36,268 bases of DNA from Candidatus Azobacteroides sp. GTDB taxonomy: Bacteria > Bacteroidota > Bacteroidia > Bacteroidales > Azobacteroidaceae. Under the pieces are notes generated by a model. It was not told the DNA's origin, did not search any database, and worked only from the letters and a program-made list of their open reading frames with translations. The translations under genes and the position numbers were made by a program. The stretch spans positions 1-36,268 of the forward strand of contig WRFY01000104.1 of the NCBI GenBank assembly GCA_009783445.1, given 5' to 3'. Positions 1 to 8,665 of the stretch are shown in pieces. Every line of letters begins with the position of its first letter. Within the stretch, counting starts at the first letter, position 1.

Positions 1-130
1 AATATTTACTGATAAGTTTTAATATTTATATTTATTCATTTGCTTATCATTATTTTAAGTTTATAAGTGTGTATTTATTTGAGACGCTTAGTATAGTTCT
101 CTCGCTTGCTTGGATTAAAAAATTGATTCT

Positions 131-1189
131 ATGAAGATAATGCATATATTATGGGGATTGAAGTATGGAGGCGCCGAAACAATGCTGGTAGATATCGTCA
201 ATCAGCAATGTTTTGAGCATGAAGTAGAATTGATAATAGGGAATCGAGATATTGACGCTGATCTACTATCGCAGATTAATCCTCAAGTCAAAATCATCCA
301 AATTAATAGACCGCCTAAAAGTAAGAACCCGTTCTATATTCTGAAATTGGATTGTATTCTCTTGTTTTCCAAAGCCGATATTATCCACTGCCAAATGGAT
401 AATATTATCAAATATTTCCCTCTCTATTTTCTAAAAAGAAATATTTGCCTTACCGTTCATTGTGTCCGGCTTGGATATAAAGATATCCGTAAATATAATC
501 GTGTTTTTGCTATTTCGGAAGAAGTAAGAGAAAGCGTAAAAAAACAAACGGGTGTAGAGGCGCAAGTGGTCTATAATGGAATAGAAATTCAAAAATTTAA
601 TCGTGAGAAAAGAAATCGTTCCGACGGTAAATTCCATCTGGTGCAAATCGGGCGATTAGACCATTTGCACAAAGGACAGCATCTTACTCTGAAAGCAATT
701 CACAGTTTGGTTACTCAATATAATTACACTGATATCCATCTGGATGTGATTGGCGAAGGCGATTCGGAACAATACTTGAAGGATATTGCAGATAGTCTAA
801 ATATCAATGCTTATGTCACATTCCTTGGAACCCGTACCAAAGATTATATCAGAAAAAATCTGACATATTACGATTTATTAGTCCAGCCGTCTTTGTGGGA
901 GGGTTTCGGATTGACAATCATTGAAGCTATGGGTGCGATGGTTCCTACTTTGATTTCTAATGTGGACGGGATGAAAACAACCTCTTTGAACGGCACGTTT
1001 TCCTATACTTTTCAATCCGGCAATGTGGAGGATTATGCGGAAAAATTATACCGCATCATTCAACTTCCTGTTGTAGAAAGAAAAATATTTGCAGAAAAAG
1101 CGTATCAATATGCTTATGATCATTTCGATATATCTACTACGGTAAAAAATTATGGAAAACAATATCAACATATTATTTCAAAAAAATGA
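131..1189 (+). CDS. GT4-family glycosyltransferase
   Basis: This is probably a cytoplasmic, membrane-associated retaining glycosyltransferase that adds a sugar from a nucleotide-sugar donor to a surface glycan. The 352-residue protein has the GT-B layout. The N-terminal acceptor lobe opens with MHILWGLKYGGAE, whose GGAE loop is typical of GT4. A VYNGIE segment near residue 148 joins the lobes, and the C-terminal donor lobe carries the EX7E motif (EGFGLTIIE, E257 and E265). Length is normal for the family. The stop overlaps the next start by 4 nt (ATGA), so the two genes are translationally coupled. The upstream 130 nt are AT-rich with no clear promoter, so the operon may begin outside the window. 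The donor and acceptor sugars cannot be read from the sequence. Confidence 0.9.
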   Translation: MKIMHILWGLKYGGAETMLVDIVNQQCFEHEVELIIGNRDIDADLLSQINPQVKIIQINRPPKSKNPFYILKLDCILLFSKADIIHCQMDNIIKYFPLYFLKRNICLTVHCVRLGYKDIRKYNRVFAISEEVRESVKKQTGVEAQVVYNGIEIQKFNREKRNRSDGKFHLVQIGRLDHLHKGQHLTLKAIHSLVTQYNYTDIHLDVIGEGDSEQYLKDIADSLNINAYVTFLGTRTKDYIRKNLTYYDLLVQPSLWEGFGLTIIEAMGAMVPTLISNVDGMKTTSLNGTFSYTFQSGNVEDYAEKLYRIIQLPVVERKIFAEKAYQYAYDHFDISTTVKNYGKQYQHIISKK

Positions 1190-2232
1190 GGATATTGTTT
1201 TTGCCTAATTGGACGGTTGTGCAATCCAATACGAATATCTCAGATTTGCAATCCCCAGATAAATACATATACGGAAAGCCGTATTGGTTTTTCAAGTATT
1301 TTTCGGAAGATACTCAAGTGGATGTTATCGACATCCAAGCACAAAGCCCATTGCATGGTATTGAAAAAAAAATAAAATTTTATATCCTGCAAGCTGTTAT
1401 GGCTTTCAAAAAGTCGCGGCAATACGATGTGGTGATTTCCCATGGCGCCCAAAGCGGTTTGGTATATGCATTTTTAAACCTGTTCCGAAAAAAAGAACGC
1501 CGGACGTTGCATATCATTATCGACATAGGAGCAATGAATGGCGGACGAAACAACTGGATAGAAACTTTTGTCATTAAATGGGCTTTGAGGAGTCATCCGG
1601 CTATTATTTATCATGCTTCTATTCAGCAAAAATATTATGAGATGATTTATAAAGGATTGATTAAGCAGAGCCGGTTCATTCCATTCGGAGTGAATACCGA
1701 AGAATTTTATCCGCTTGGACTGCCTCCGGAAGATTATGTACTTTCATTCGGGTACAGTAAACGAGATTATCCGACTTTGCTGGATGCTTGGCAAAAAATA
1801 GACCCTTCTGTCCGGTTATATATTATCGGCGATACCTCTATTCCCAGCATAAATAATATTGTTTCTCTTCCAAAATCTTCCATTTCAGTACTCAAACAAT
1901 ACATTGCCAAAAGTTTGTTCGTAGTAATTCCATTGCCTGTTTTCAATTATTCGTACGGACAAATGAGCTTTTTGCAATCCATGGCTATGGGTAAGCCGGT
2001 GATTGTCACGAAAACGCCAAGTTCAATAGATTATCTTCAAAATGCGCAAGGCGCGTTTTTGATAAACCCTTACGACAAGACGGATATGAAAAATAAAATT
2101 GAATATCTGCTCGCTCACAAAGAGCAACTGAATGATTTAGGAGAAAAAGCACGAAAAGATATCGAAACCGGTCATTTCGACGAACAAACAATGGCGGAAA
2201 GGATGAATGAATTTATTAAAACATTGCTTTAA
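1186..2232 (+). CDS. GT4-like glycosyltransferase (divergent)
   Basis: A 348-residue GT-B-fold protein that probably transfers a sugar in the same glycan pathway as its neighbours. The N-terminal lobe is divergent. The C-terminal lobe has recognisable donor-site features: FIPFGVNTEEFYP at the lobe junction (about residue 165), an LSFGYSKRDYPTLLDA segment in place of the usual GR-x-x-x-KG, and a weak EX7E region (YGQMSFLQSMAMGKPVIV) in which the first Glu is not obvious. It starts inside the stop of the preceding glycosyltransferase (ATGA overlap) and is followed 21 nt later by a sugar methyltransferase. The missing canonical Glu makes the assignment to GT4 itself less certain than the GT-B fold. 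Confidence 0.75.
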   Translation: MRILFLPNWTVVQSNTNISDLQSPDKYIYGKPYWFFKYFSEDTQVDVIDIQAQSPLHGIEKKIKFYILQAVMAFKKSRQYDVVISHGAQSGLVYAFLNLFRKKERRTLHIIIDIGAMNGGRNNWIETFVIKWALRSHPAIIYHASIQQKYYEMIYKGLIKQSRFIPFGVNTEEFYPLGLPPEDYVLSFGYSKRDYPTLLDAWQKIDPSVRLYIIGDTSIPSINNIVSLPKSSISVLKQYIAKSLFVVIPLPVFNYSYGQMSFLQSMAMGKPVIVTKTPSSIDYLQNAQGAFLINPYDKTDMKNKIEYLLAHKEQLNDLGEKARKDIETGHFDEQTMAERMNEFIKTLL

Positions 2233-2253
2233 CAAAATACAAATAGAAATACG

Positions 2254-3036
2254 ATGAAACAGTTTCTACTCAGATATTTTTCGATTTCAAGATTAAAAGA
2301 GATCAGGGAAAAATACGGCAAATTTTTTATATTTTGCATTCAATGCATCCCGTTTTACGGCAACCTTAATATTTTATCCATGGTTTTTGGAAGCGATAAA
2401 AATGGAGGGCACAATTACACGCAACATTATGCCAAGCATTTCAAACAATATAGATTTAAAAAAATTAAACTTTTTGAAATTGGAGTGGGGGGGTATGATG
2501 ATCCTAGCGCAGGAGGACAGTCTCTTCGAATGTGGAAAAAATATTTTCCTTTCGGGAAAATCGTTTCCTTAGATATTTTTGACAAATCCAAACTACAGGA
2601 AAATCGTATCCGGATTTATCAAGGAAGCCAAACAGATGAAGCTATTTTAAATAAAATAATTTCAGAAAACGGTGAATTTGATTTAATTATCGACGACGGA
2701 AGCCACATCAATGAGCATATTATTACTACTTTCAATTATTTATTTCCAAAATTAAAGCAAGGCGGTATTTATGTAATAGAAGATATTCAAACTTCCTATT
2801 GGGAAAGCATGGGTGGAGATAACAAAAATCTTAACAATCCGGCTACAGCTATGAATTTTTGCAAAAGTTTGACGGATTGTTTAAATTACAGCGAATTTAA
2901 TAATCCTGAATATCAACCAACCGTCTTCGATTTAAATATTGTAGAAATCCATTTTTACCATAATCTTGTTTTTATTTACAAAAATAAAAATGAGGAGGAA
3001 TCGAATTTAACGCATCAACTTATAAATGAAATATAA
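2254..3036 (+). CDS. Class I SAM-dependent methyltransferase, MycE-like (sugar O-methyltransferase)
   Basis: A 260-residue protein likely to O-methylate a sugar hydroxyl, as the macrolide-sugar methyltransferase MycE does. After a hydrophobic N-terminus there is a family-type SDKNGGHNYTQHY segment (about 47-59). The SAM-binding loop LFEIGVGG is at 73-80, followed by a GGQSLRMW stretch, SLDIFD (105-110), IIDDGSH (145-151, with metal-binding and catalytic acidic residues in this family) and VIEDIQTSYW (174-183). These match MycE/TylE-type enzymes in order and spacing. It sits in a run of glycosyltransferases, which suggests capping or decoration of a surface polysaccharide. The exact position methylated cannot be told. 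Confidence 0.85.
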   Translation: MKQFLLRYFSISRLKEIREKYGKFFIFCIQCIPFYGNLNILSMVFGSDKNGGHNYTQHYAKHFKQYRFKKIKLFEIGVGGYDDPSAGGQSLRMWKKYFPFGKIVSLDIFDKSKLQENRIRIYQGSQTDEAILNKIISENGEFDLIIDDGSHINEHIITTFNYLFPKLKQGGIYVIEDIQTSYWESMGGDNKNLNNPATAMNFCKSLTDCLNYSEFNNPEYQPTVFDLNIVEIHFYHNLVFIYKNKNEEESNLTHQLINEI

Positions 3037-3335
3037 AAAGAAATGTCCAATCAAATAAAAAGGGCTTATCTTTGTTTCAACATGTTAAATAATTGACTCA
3101 GAAACGAAACGGGATAATAGAATCAGCAAGTCGCCGACCTCTTAATCCTAACCTTTTAACCCTATGGTCAGAAATAAGAAAGAATATTTTGGAGTACTTG
3201 CGTGAGCGCTTTGTATTCACGAAATTAAGCAGTTAGAAAAATAAATAATATTATCAACTTCTTTTCGTTATATAAAACAACGATGAAAAGAATGATCATG
3301 AATTTTGTATTTGGGTTCTAAATTAATATGAACAG
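3037..3335 (+). other. Intergenic stretch with an unexplained 47-codon open frame
   Basis: This 299-nt gap contains no confident gene. One frame is open from a TTG at 3093 to the TAG at 3234-3236. Its last 20 or so residues look protein-like (ending NILEYLRERFVFTKLSS), but there is no ATG and the first half has codons unlike the neighbours. A CGTGA/TCACG inverted repeat lies around 3200-3221. The stretch could be the tail of a deleted gene, a small peptide gene, or nothing. I do not recognise the peptide. Confidence 0.3.
3067..3074 (+). promoter_or_regulatory. Possible Bacteroidota -7 box
   Basis: The sequence TATCTTTG matches the TAnnTTTG -7 element of the Bacteroidota housekeeping sigma factor. 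No TTTG-like -33 box is present 19-21 nt upstream, so this is weak. It lies 40 nt after the methyltransferase stop and would drive the unexplained 3.09-3.3 kb stretch and the radical SAM gene. Confidence 0.35.
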
Positions 3336-4340
3336 ATGAAAAACATAGTACAAGCCAGTCTAATAACAACTTTTCGTTGCAATGCTAAATGCAATATGTG
3401 TAATATTTGGAAATATCCGACCCGAAAAGAGGAGGAATTGGATTCAAAATATTATGCAAAATTACCGGATGGGTTAAGAATCAATATCACAGGAGGAGAG
3501 CCTACTTTACGGGATGATATTGATGAAATATTCCGCATCCTGCATCCCAAAGCCTCACTTTTGGAACTCAGTACGAACGGATTCTATACGGAAAAAGTGG
3601 TGAACTTGGCCAATAAATATCCAGATATTCTGATTCGAGTCAGTTTGGAAGGTTTACCCCAATTGAACGACGAAAAAAGGGGGACAAAAAACGGGTTTGA
3701 TCATGCTTTAAGAACCATGCTTGAATTAAAAAAAACAAAATGCAAGAATATTGGCTTTTCAGTGGTTATATCCCAGGATAATTATCAAGATTTACTGCAT
3801 TTATACGATTTGTGCACTTTATTGGGGGTAGAATTAGGTAATTCAGTCGTCCACAATTCGTGGTATTTCCACAAAGAAGATAATGTACTGGAAGGCGAAG
3901 ACGCATTGAATCAGCATGAATTATTTATGAAAGCGTTGCTTTCCTCTAAAAGAGCAGGTTGGAAAAACAAGTTGAAAGATTACGGTCGAGCTTATTTTAA
4001 TAAAAGCATCCACCAGCGCTTGAGAAACGATTTGCGCGGATATCGTCCTCCCTGTGGAGCTTTGAAAGATTTCTTTTTTATAGATCCATGGGGAAATGTG
4101 ACCCCTTGTAACGGATCGAAGGAGGAATGGATTCTGGGAAATCTGAAAGAGAATAGCTTTGAAGAAATTATAAACTCTCAACGGGCGAAGGATATTTTGC
4201 CCCAAATAACGTGTTGCGAACGGAATTGCGCTTTTGTTGTGACCGAACGGCATGATATGGTAAGGCATCCATGGCTGCCTGTTAAATGGGTTATAGAGAA
4301 TAAATGGAGAATAATGAGAGGGGAAAACCTGAAATTTTGA
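3336..4340 (+). CDS. Radical SAM protein with C-terminal SPASM-like cysteine cluster
   Basis: A 334-residue radical SAM enzyme. The CxxxCxxC motif that binds the 4Fe-4S cluster and SAM is RCNAKCNMCNIW, with Cys15, Cys19 and Cys22. GGEP follows at 53-56, and an STNG strand comes next. The C-terminal region has cysteines near 240, 258, 293, 294 and 298 around IDPWGNVTPC and ITCCERNC, resembling a SPASM or twitch auxiliary-cluster domain. Such proteins modify peptides, sugars or lipids by radical chemistry. Its place between glycosyltransferases suggests a glycan or lipid-linked substrate, but this is inference. The last 37 nt overlap the start of the following glycosyltransferase. The enzyme is complete. 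Confidence 0.88.
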   Translation: MKNIVQASLITTFRCNAKCNMCNIWKYPTRKEEELDSKYYAKLPDGLRINITGGEPTLRDDIDEIFRILHPKASLLELSTNGFYTEKVVNLANKYPDILIRVSLEGLPQLNDEKRGTKNGFDHALRTMLELKKTKCKNIGFSVVISQDNYQDLLHLYDLCTLLGVELGNSVVHNSWYFHKEDNVLEGEDALNQHELFMKALLSSKRAGWKNKLKDYGRAYFNKSIHQRLRNDLRGYRPPCGALKDFFFIDPWGNVTPCNGSKEEWILGNLKENSFEEIINSQRAKDILPQITCCERNCAFVVTERHDMVRHPWLPVKWVIENKWRIMRGENLKF

Positions 4341-5449
4341 AGAATGTGAACATTTTTGTTTTTGGTACCCGAGGATTTCCCAATATACAAGGCGGAGTAG
4401 AAAAACATTGCGAAGAATTGTATTCCGCAATGCCGGAAAATTTTCATATAACATTGTTTAGAAGGAAATCTTTTCTCAATAGAGATGCGTCGACTCAGCA
4501 TAAGCAAATACGTTTCATTGATTTATTTTCCACCAAAATTAAAGGATTTGAAACTTTTTTTCATTCTTTCGTGGCTGCGTTCTATTGTATTTTTCATCGG
4601 CCAGATATTATTCACGTTCACAACATTGGCCCGGGAATATTTATTCCATTGCTCAAATTATTCTGCCATAAGATCGTTCTGACTTATCACAGTCCGAATT
4701 ATGAACATGAAAAATGGAACTGGTTTGCCAAACTTATTTTAAAGATGGGAGAAAAATTTGCATTGAACGGAGCCGATGCCATTATTTTTGTGAATAAAGA
4801 ACAATTAAAAAAATTCAGTAAGAAAATTCAAGAAAAATCTTTTTATATTCCCAACGGGGTGAAATTTCAGGAACGATCGGAACAAACGGATTATCTGGAA
4901 AAATATGGTTTAGTTCCCCAAAAATATATTCTTGCCGTAGGACGTATTACCTTGGAAAAGGGCTTTGATTATTTAATCGACACCTTTCTTTCGCTTCAAG
5001 ATACAACTTATAAATTAGTAATTGCGGGCGGAATCGACCATAAGACTTCCTATAGCAAGTTGATTTGCGAAAAAGTTCGAAACCGAGATAATATTGTGAT
5101 GACGGGTTTTGCGAGAGAAAGCGAATTGAGACAACTCTATTCTCATGCAAAATTGTTTGTATTGTCTTCGTATAACGAAGGATTTCCTTTGGTTCTTCTC
5201 GAAGCGATGAATTACAAACTGAACGTTTTAGTAAGCAATATCTCTGCAACGAGGGGCGTGCAACTCCCTGCGGATTCTTATTTTCAAGTAGGCGATAGAG
5301 AAGATCTTTTGCAAAAGTTGCATCAACAATTAGCAGAACCAGATTCATTGGTCGACTATGATCTTTCAGCCTATCAGTGGAAAAATATTGCGGCTCAAAC
5401 GGCTGATATTTATCAACGGTTGGTAAACAATAATCATTTGTCGCAATAG
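4304..5449 (+). CDS. GT4 glycosyltransferase with DUF1972-like N-terminus
   Basis: A 381-residue GT-B glycosyltransferase, probably extending a surface glycan. The N-terminal lobe starts with VFGTRGFPNIQGGVEKHCEE (about 19-38), characteristic of the DUF1972/rhamnosyltransferase-like subgroup. HVHNIGPG follows at 104-111 and YIPNGV at 181-186. The donor site includes AVGRITLEKGFDYLI (211-225) and an EX7E motif, NEGFPLVLLEAM, with E292 and E300. The ATG at 4304 overlaps the radical SAM gene by 37 nt. In-frame TTG (codon 12) and GTG (codon 15) are alternative starts that would remove most of the overlap. The 3' end overlaps the convergent glycosyltransferase gene by 16 nt. Confidence 0.88.
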   Translation: MENNERGKPEILKNVNIFVFGTRGFPNIQGGVEKHCEELYSAMPENFHITLFRRKSFLNRDASTQHKQIRFIDLFSTKIKGFETFFHSFVAAFYCIFHRPDIIHVHNIGPGIFIPLLKLFCHKIVLTYHSPNYEHEKWNWFAKLILKMGEKFALNGADAIIFVNKEQLKKFSKKIQEKSFYIPNGVKFQERSEQTDYLEKYGLVPQKYILAVGRITLEKGFDYLIDTFLSLQDTTYKLVIAGGIDHKTSYSKLICEKVRNRDNIVMTGFARESELRQLYSHAKLFVLSSYNEGFPLVLLEAMNYKLNVLVSNISATRGVQLPADSYFQVGDREDLLQKLHQQLAEPDSLVDYDLSAYQWKNIAAQTADIYQRLVNNNHLSQ

Positions 5450-6615
5450 ATATTCATTAAGGAAGTATAATAATTTTCAGACGAATAATCTCTTTGCGCT
5501 TTTTGAGCGATAGACGCAGAATCAAAAGTAGAGTGGTACATTTCTTCAATTTTATTTTTCAAGTCGTCCTGATTTCCCGATTCAAACAGTAATCCATTTC
5601 GGTTTTTTTCTATTAATTCGGGAATTCCGCCGATATTGGCTCCCAAAATCGGAATGCCTAAACACAACGATTCGATTCCGCTCAAAGGATTATTTTCATA
5701 ACATTCGGAAGGGATGACAGAAAAACGAGCGTTTTTGATCAACGATTTGACTTTTTCCTGATCCAGATAACCCAAGAATTCGATTTTGTCGCTCGCATAT
5801 CGCGATTGCAAATCGTCGAATAAAGGGCCTTTTCCAGCTATTTTCAATAGATAAGGCATTTGTTGTGCGGCGTGGAGCAAAGTTTCAATCCCTTTTTCCT
5901 CAGAAATCCGGCCAACATAACAGTAATAGTTATCCATTTGTTTATAAGTAGTTGAGTCTTTTTTTTCGGGGAATACAAAATTAGGCAAAACCATCAGCTT
6001 GGACTCGCTGAATCCGCCTGCAAGCATTTTAGACTTCATAAATACACTGGGACAAATAAAAACATCGGTATATCTTTCCAATTTTTCTTTGTTCCATTTC
6101 AGGGCTTCCCAATAAGCCAAAGTGCTGGCAAATAAACTGTTTTTCATGCATTTGTATTTCAACACATAGATTTTGTTTGAAAAGCAAAGTTGGCAAGGTT
6201 GCTCATTTCTCAAACAGTCGTAGCGAGGACACAATAATTTAAAATCGTGGAGCGTCCAGACCACTTTTAATCCTTTTTTATAAGCTATCTCTGCTACAAT
6301 CGGAGAAATTTGCGAATGAATATTGTTAAGATGAATGATTTCTGGTTGAAAATCATGCAGTAAACAAATGAATTTTTTTTCTACTTCTTTGCTTCCTAAT
6401 GGACGCCGGATGGTTTCCAATAGATCCAATGAAAAGGAAAATTTCACTTCAGAAGGAAAACTGTATGAATACGGAGTTCCCCAATTATCAGAATGTTGCA
6501 TAGAAAAAATAGCAACCTCATGTCCTTTTTGCTTCAATAAAGCTTCGAGATTATTTGTGTAAATGCAATCTCCTCCTCGCGGGTAATAGAACTTATTAAT
6601 CAGTAAAATTCTCAT
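5434..6615 (-). CDS. GT4 glycosyltransferase with internal cysteine cluster
   Basis: A 393-residue GT-B enzyme encoded opposite to the other four glycan genes. The N-terminus MRILLINKFYYPRGGDCIYT has the GG acceptor loop. HLNNIHSQISP follows near 95-105 and TLHDFKLLCP at 121-130. Five cysteines (129, 134, 141, 144, 156) cluster just after that histidine and may bind a metal; this insertion recurs in a subset of GT4 enzymes. The donor lobe shows CYVGRISEEKGIETL and an EX7E motif (E307, E315) in the SECYENNPLSGIESLCLG region. It converges tail-to-tail with the plus-strand glycosyltransferase, sharing 16 nt, so no terminator fits between them. It is divergent from the regulator at 6984 across a 368-nt spacer. 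Confidence 0.88.
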   Translation of the reverse strand: MRILLINKFYYPRGGDCIYTNNLEALLKQKGHEVAIFSMQHSDNWGTPYSYSFPSEVKFSFSLDLLETIRRPLGSKEVEKKFICLLHDFQPEIIHLNNIHSQISPIVAEIAYKKGLKVVWTLHDFKLLCPRYDCLRNEQPCQLCFSNKIYVLKYKCMKNSLFASTLAYWEALKWNKEKLERYTDVFICPSVFMKSKMLAGGFSESKLMVLPNFVFPEKKDSTTYKQMDNYYCYVGRISEEKGIETLLHAAQQMPYLLKIAGKGPLFDDLQSRYASDKIEFLGYLDQEKVKSLIKNARFSVIPSECYENNPLSGIESLCLGIPILGANIGGIPELIEKNRNGLLFESGNQDDLKNKIEEMYHSTFDSASIAQKAQRDYSSENYYTSLMNIYCDK

Positions 6616-6983
6616 TTGAATAAAAATAGACGTTTTGTAGCCCCAAAATACAGTTTTTGCAATTACAAAATTACATTTTTTTTTGTTTTTTGTGTTTTCT
6701 TTTCTGTAATTTTTGCAGATATTATTTCAGAATTTTAAATTAGACTCCAATTCGATTCTCGTAATTTTTTGATTTTTGATAACTACTCTGATTTTTTGTT
6801 CATTTTTCTCAGTTTCTGGATAGCGCTTTATTCACTCTAACTGGAGCGGCAAAACACTGATAATGCGGCGCTATCTCTCTGTACTGTTGGCCGTTTTAAA
6901 AATAAACTAAAATTTGCTTCATTTTTTAAGAAAATTCGAAGAGGAGTAATTATCTTTGTAGGGCAAACGTATTTTTTTGCATA
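6616..6983. other. Divergent intergenic region with spaced inverted repeat
   Basis: This is a 368-nt gene-free stretch between divergently read genes, rich in T runs. It contains a perfect 8-bp inverted repeat, GATAGCGC at 6819-6826 and GCGCTATC at 6868-6875, separated by 41 nt. It also contains the -7 box of the downstream regulator. No open frame worth calling was seen. The repeat could be an operator for a dimeric regulator or the arms of a long RNA hairpin; neither is shown. Confidence 0.4.
6951..6958 (+). promoter_or_regulatory. -7 promoter box of the membrane regulator gene
   Basis: TATCTTTG matches the Bacteroidota TAnnTTTG -7 consensus 25 nt before the ATG at 6984. The nearest upstream TTTG (6913-6916) is 34 nt away, too far for a classical -33 box, so only the -7 half is supported. 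Confidence 0.5.
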
Positions 6984-8660
6984 ATGAAAAAATCTTTCGG
7001 GTTAGTTTGTTTGTTTTTATTTTTTTTGCTTCATAATATATCTGCCAAATCGGAAAACGACTCTCTTTTTCGAGTGTTTTATTTTGTACTAAATCATAAA
7101 ACCGATTACATGAAAGAAAGAGAACAACTTATCAGCGACATCAAAAAAATGTTTCAAGTTTCCGATTTGAGCGAGAAACAAGCTTATATTCTTAATAGTC
7201 AACTATATGAAGCTTATAATTCTTATCAGAGCGATAGCGCTGTTTGTTATCTGGAAAAAAATCTATTGATCGCTCAAAAACTGAATAATACCGAATATCT
7301 TTATCAGACGAAGATGAATTTATCGTTTTTGTATTGGTTGAAAGGCAAATTTTTAGAATCTTTGAGCATTGTCGGAAGTCTCGACCGCAACCAATTCAAT
7401 TCTTTACCCCAAGATCTTCTTATCACCTATTATGAGGCTTACAAGCGATTTTATTATTACTATGCCGATTCCCAAGGAGATGCAATCATGGATTATTACC
7501 AGAAAAGCAGTTGTTACCGCGATTCGCTGCTGAGTATTCTTCCGGTCGATTCGACCTATTATAAGGTATTGTTAGCTGAAAAGTTGACGGATGAAAACCA
7601 AATAGCGGAAGCGAAACAGATTCTTCTGGATTTGTTGGATCATTCGAGTGAAGAAACCCACGAAAGAGCGATCATAGCCAACATTTTAGCTAATACCTAC
7701 AAGAAGGAAGGCAATCGGGAAATGCAGAAAAAATATTATGCAATTTCTTCGATCAGCGACATAAAAAATGCAGTCAAGGAAAATGCATCCATGCAGGCTT
7801 TGGCCTTGTTGCTATACGAAGAACAAGATATTGATAATGCCTACAAATGCATTCAGTCGTCTATGGATGACGCTATTTTTTGCAATGCGCGTTTCCGCAC
7901 GTTCGAGATAACGAAAATATTTCCGATCATCGACAGCGCTTACCAGGAAAAAGCGGCTAAACAAAAGAATGAATTGAAATTGTATTTGTTGCTCGTCAGC
8001 ATTTTGTCGTTATTCTTAGTGATTGCCATCCTGTTCGTTTCCAGACAAATGAAACGAATTGCTAAAATACGGCAAGAATTATTCGATACCAACGCCAAAT
8101 TGAATGAACTCAATACGGATTTGAAAAATTCCAATACGCAGTTGCATCATTTGAATGACGAACTGACGGACGTGAATCGGAAATTGTCTGAAACCAATTT
8201 AGTAAAAGAAACCTATTTAGTAAAATTTATCGATCTTTGTTCCAGTTATATTGAAAAATTAGATAACTACCGGCGCAATCTGAACAAAATCGCCAGCTCG
8301 GGCAAACTGGACGAGTTGTTTGCAGCGCTCAAATCGTCTAAATTTATCGAAGAAGAATTGTTGGGTTTTTATACCAATTTTGATGAAACCTTTTTGCGAG
8401 TGTACCCTTCCTTTATTGAAGCCTTTAATGCCCTGTTTCCCGAAGAAGAGCGGCCAACGCTGAAACAGGGAGAATTGTTGAATACAGAATTACGGATTTA
8501 CGCATTGATTCGGCTGGGAATCAATGACAGCTCAAAAATTGCCGTTTTTCTGCGATGTTCTATTACAACGGTTTATACCTACCGTTCCAAATTAAAAAAT
8601 AAATCTCTGTTTAAAGAGTCATTTGAAGAACAAGTAATGAAAATAGGAACTTACGATTAA
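6984..8660 (+). CDS. Membrane-bound TPR/HTH regulator, DUF6377-like
   Basis: This 558-residue protein is probably a membrane-anchored regulator. A signal-like N-terminus (MKKSFGLVCLFLFFLLHNIS) is followed by a periplasmic helical region with TPR-like repeats (about 30-320). One transmembrane segment comes next (YLLLVSILSLFLVIAILFVS, about 329-348), then a cytoplasmic coiled coil with NxxLxxLN heptads (360-405). The C-terminal DUF6377-like region ends in a LuxR-like helix-turn-helix (ELRIYALIRLGINDSSKIA, then RCSITTVYTYRSKLKNKS, about 505-545). The layout resembles Bacteroidota regulators found near polysaccharide loci. Its position beside the glycan cluster suggests it senses envelope or glycan status, but no target site is proven. 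It ends 5 nt before lpxK. Confidence 0.82.
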   Translation: MKKSFGLVCLFLFFLLHNISAKSENDSLFRVFYFVLNHKTDYMKEREQLISDIKKMFQVSDLSEKQAYILNSQLYEAYNSYQSDSAVCYLEKNLLIAQKLNNTEYLYQTKMNLSFLYWLKGKFLESLSIVGSLDRNQFNSLPQDLLITYYEAYKRFYYYYADSQGDAIMDYYQKSSCYRDSLLSILPVDSTYYKVLLAEKLTDENQIAEAKQILLDLLDHSSEETHERAIIANILANTYKKEGNREMQKKYYAISSISDIKNAVKENASMQALALLLYEEQDIDNAYKCIQSSMDDAIFCNARFRTFEITKIFPIIDSAYQEKAAKQKNELKLYLLLVSILSLFLVIAILFVSRQMKRIAKIRQELFDTNAKLNELNTDLKNSNTQLHHLNDELTDVNRKLSETNLVKETYLVKFIDLCSSYIEKLDNYRRNLNKIASSGKLDELFAALKSSKFIEEELLGFYTNFDETFLRVYPSFIEAFNALFPEEERPTLKQGELLNTELRIYALIRLGINDSSKIAVFLRCSITTVYTYRSKLKNKSLFKESFEEQVMKIGTYD

Positions 8661-8665
8661 AAAGA

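Noticed and set aside
3921..4454. 177-codon minus-strand open frame
   Set aside because: It is antisense to the radical SAM gene and the next glycosyltransferase; no recognisable domain.
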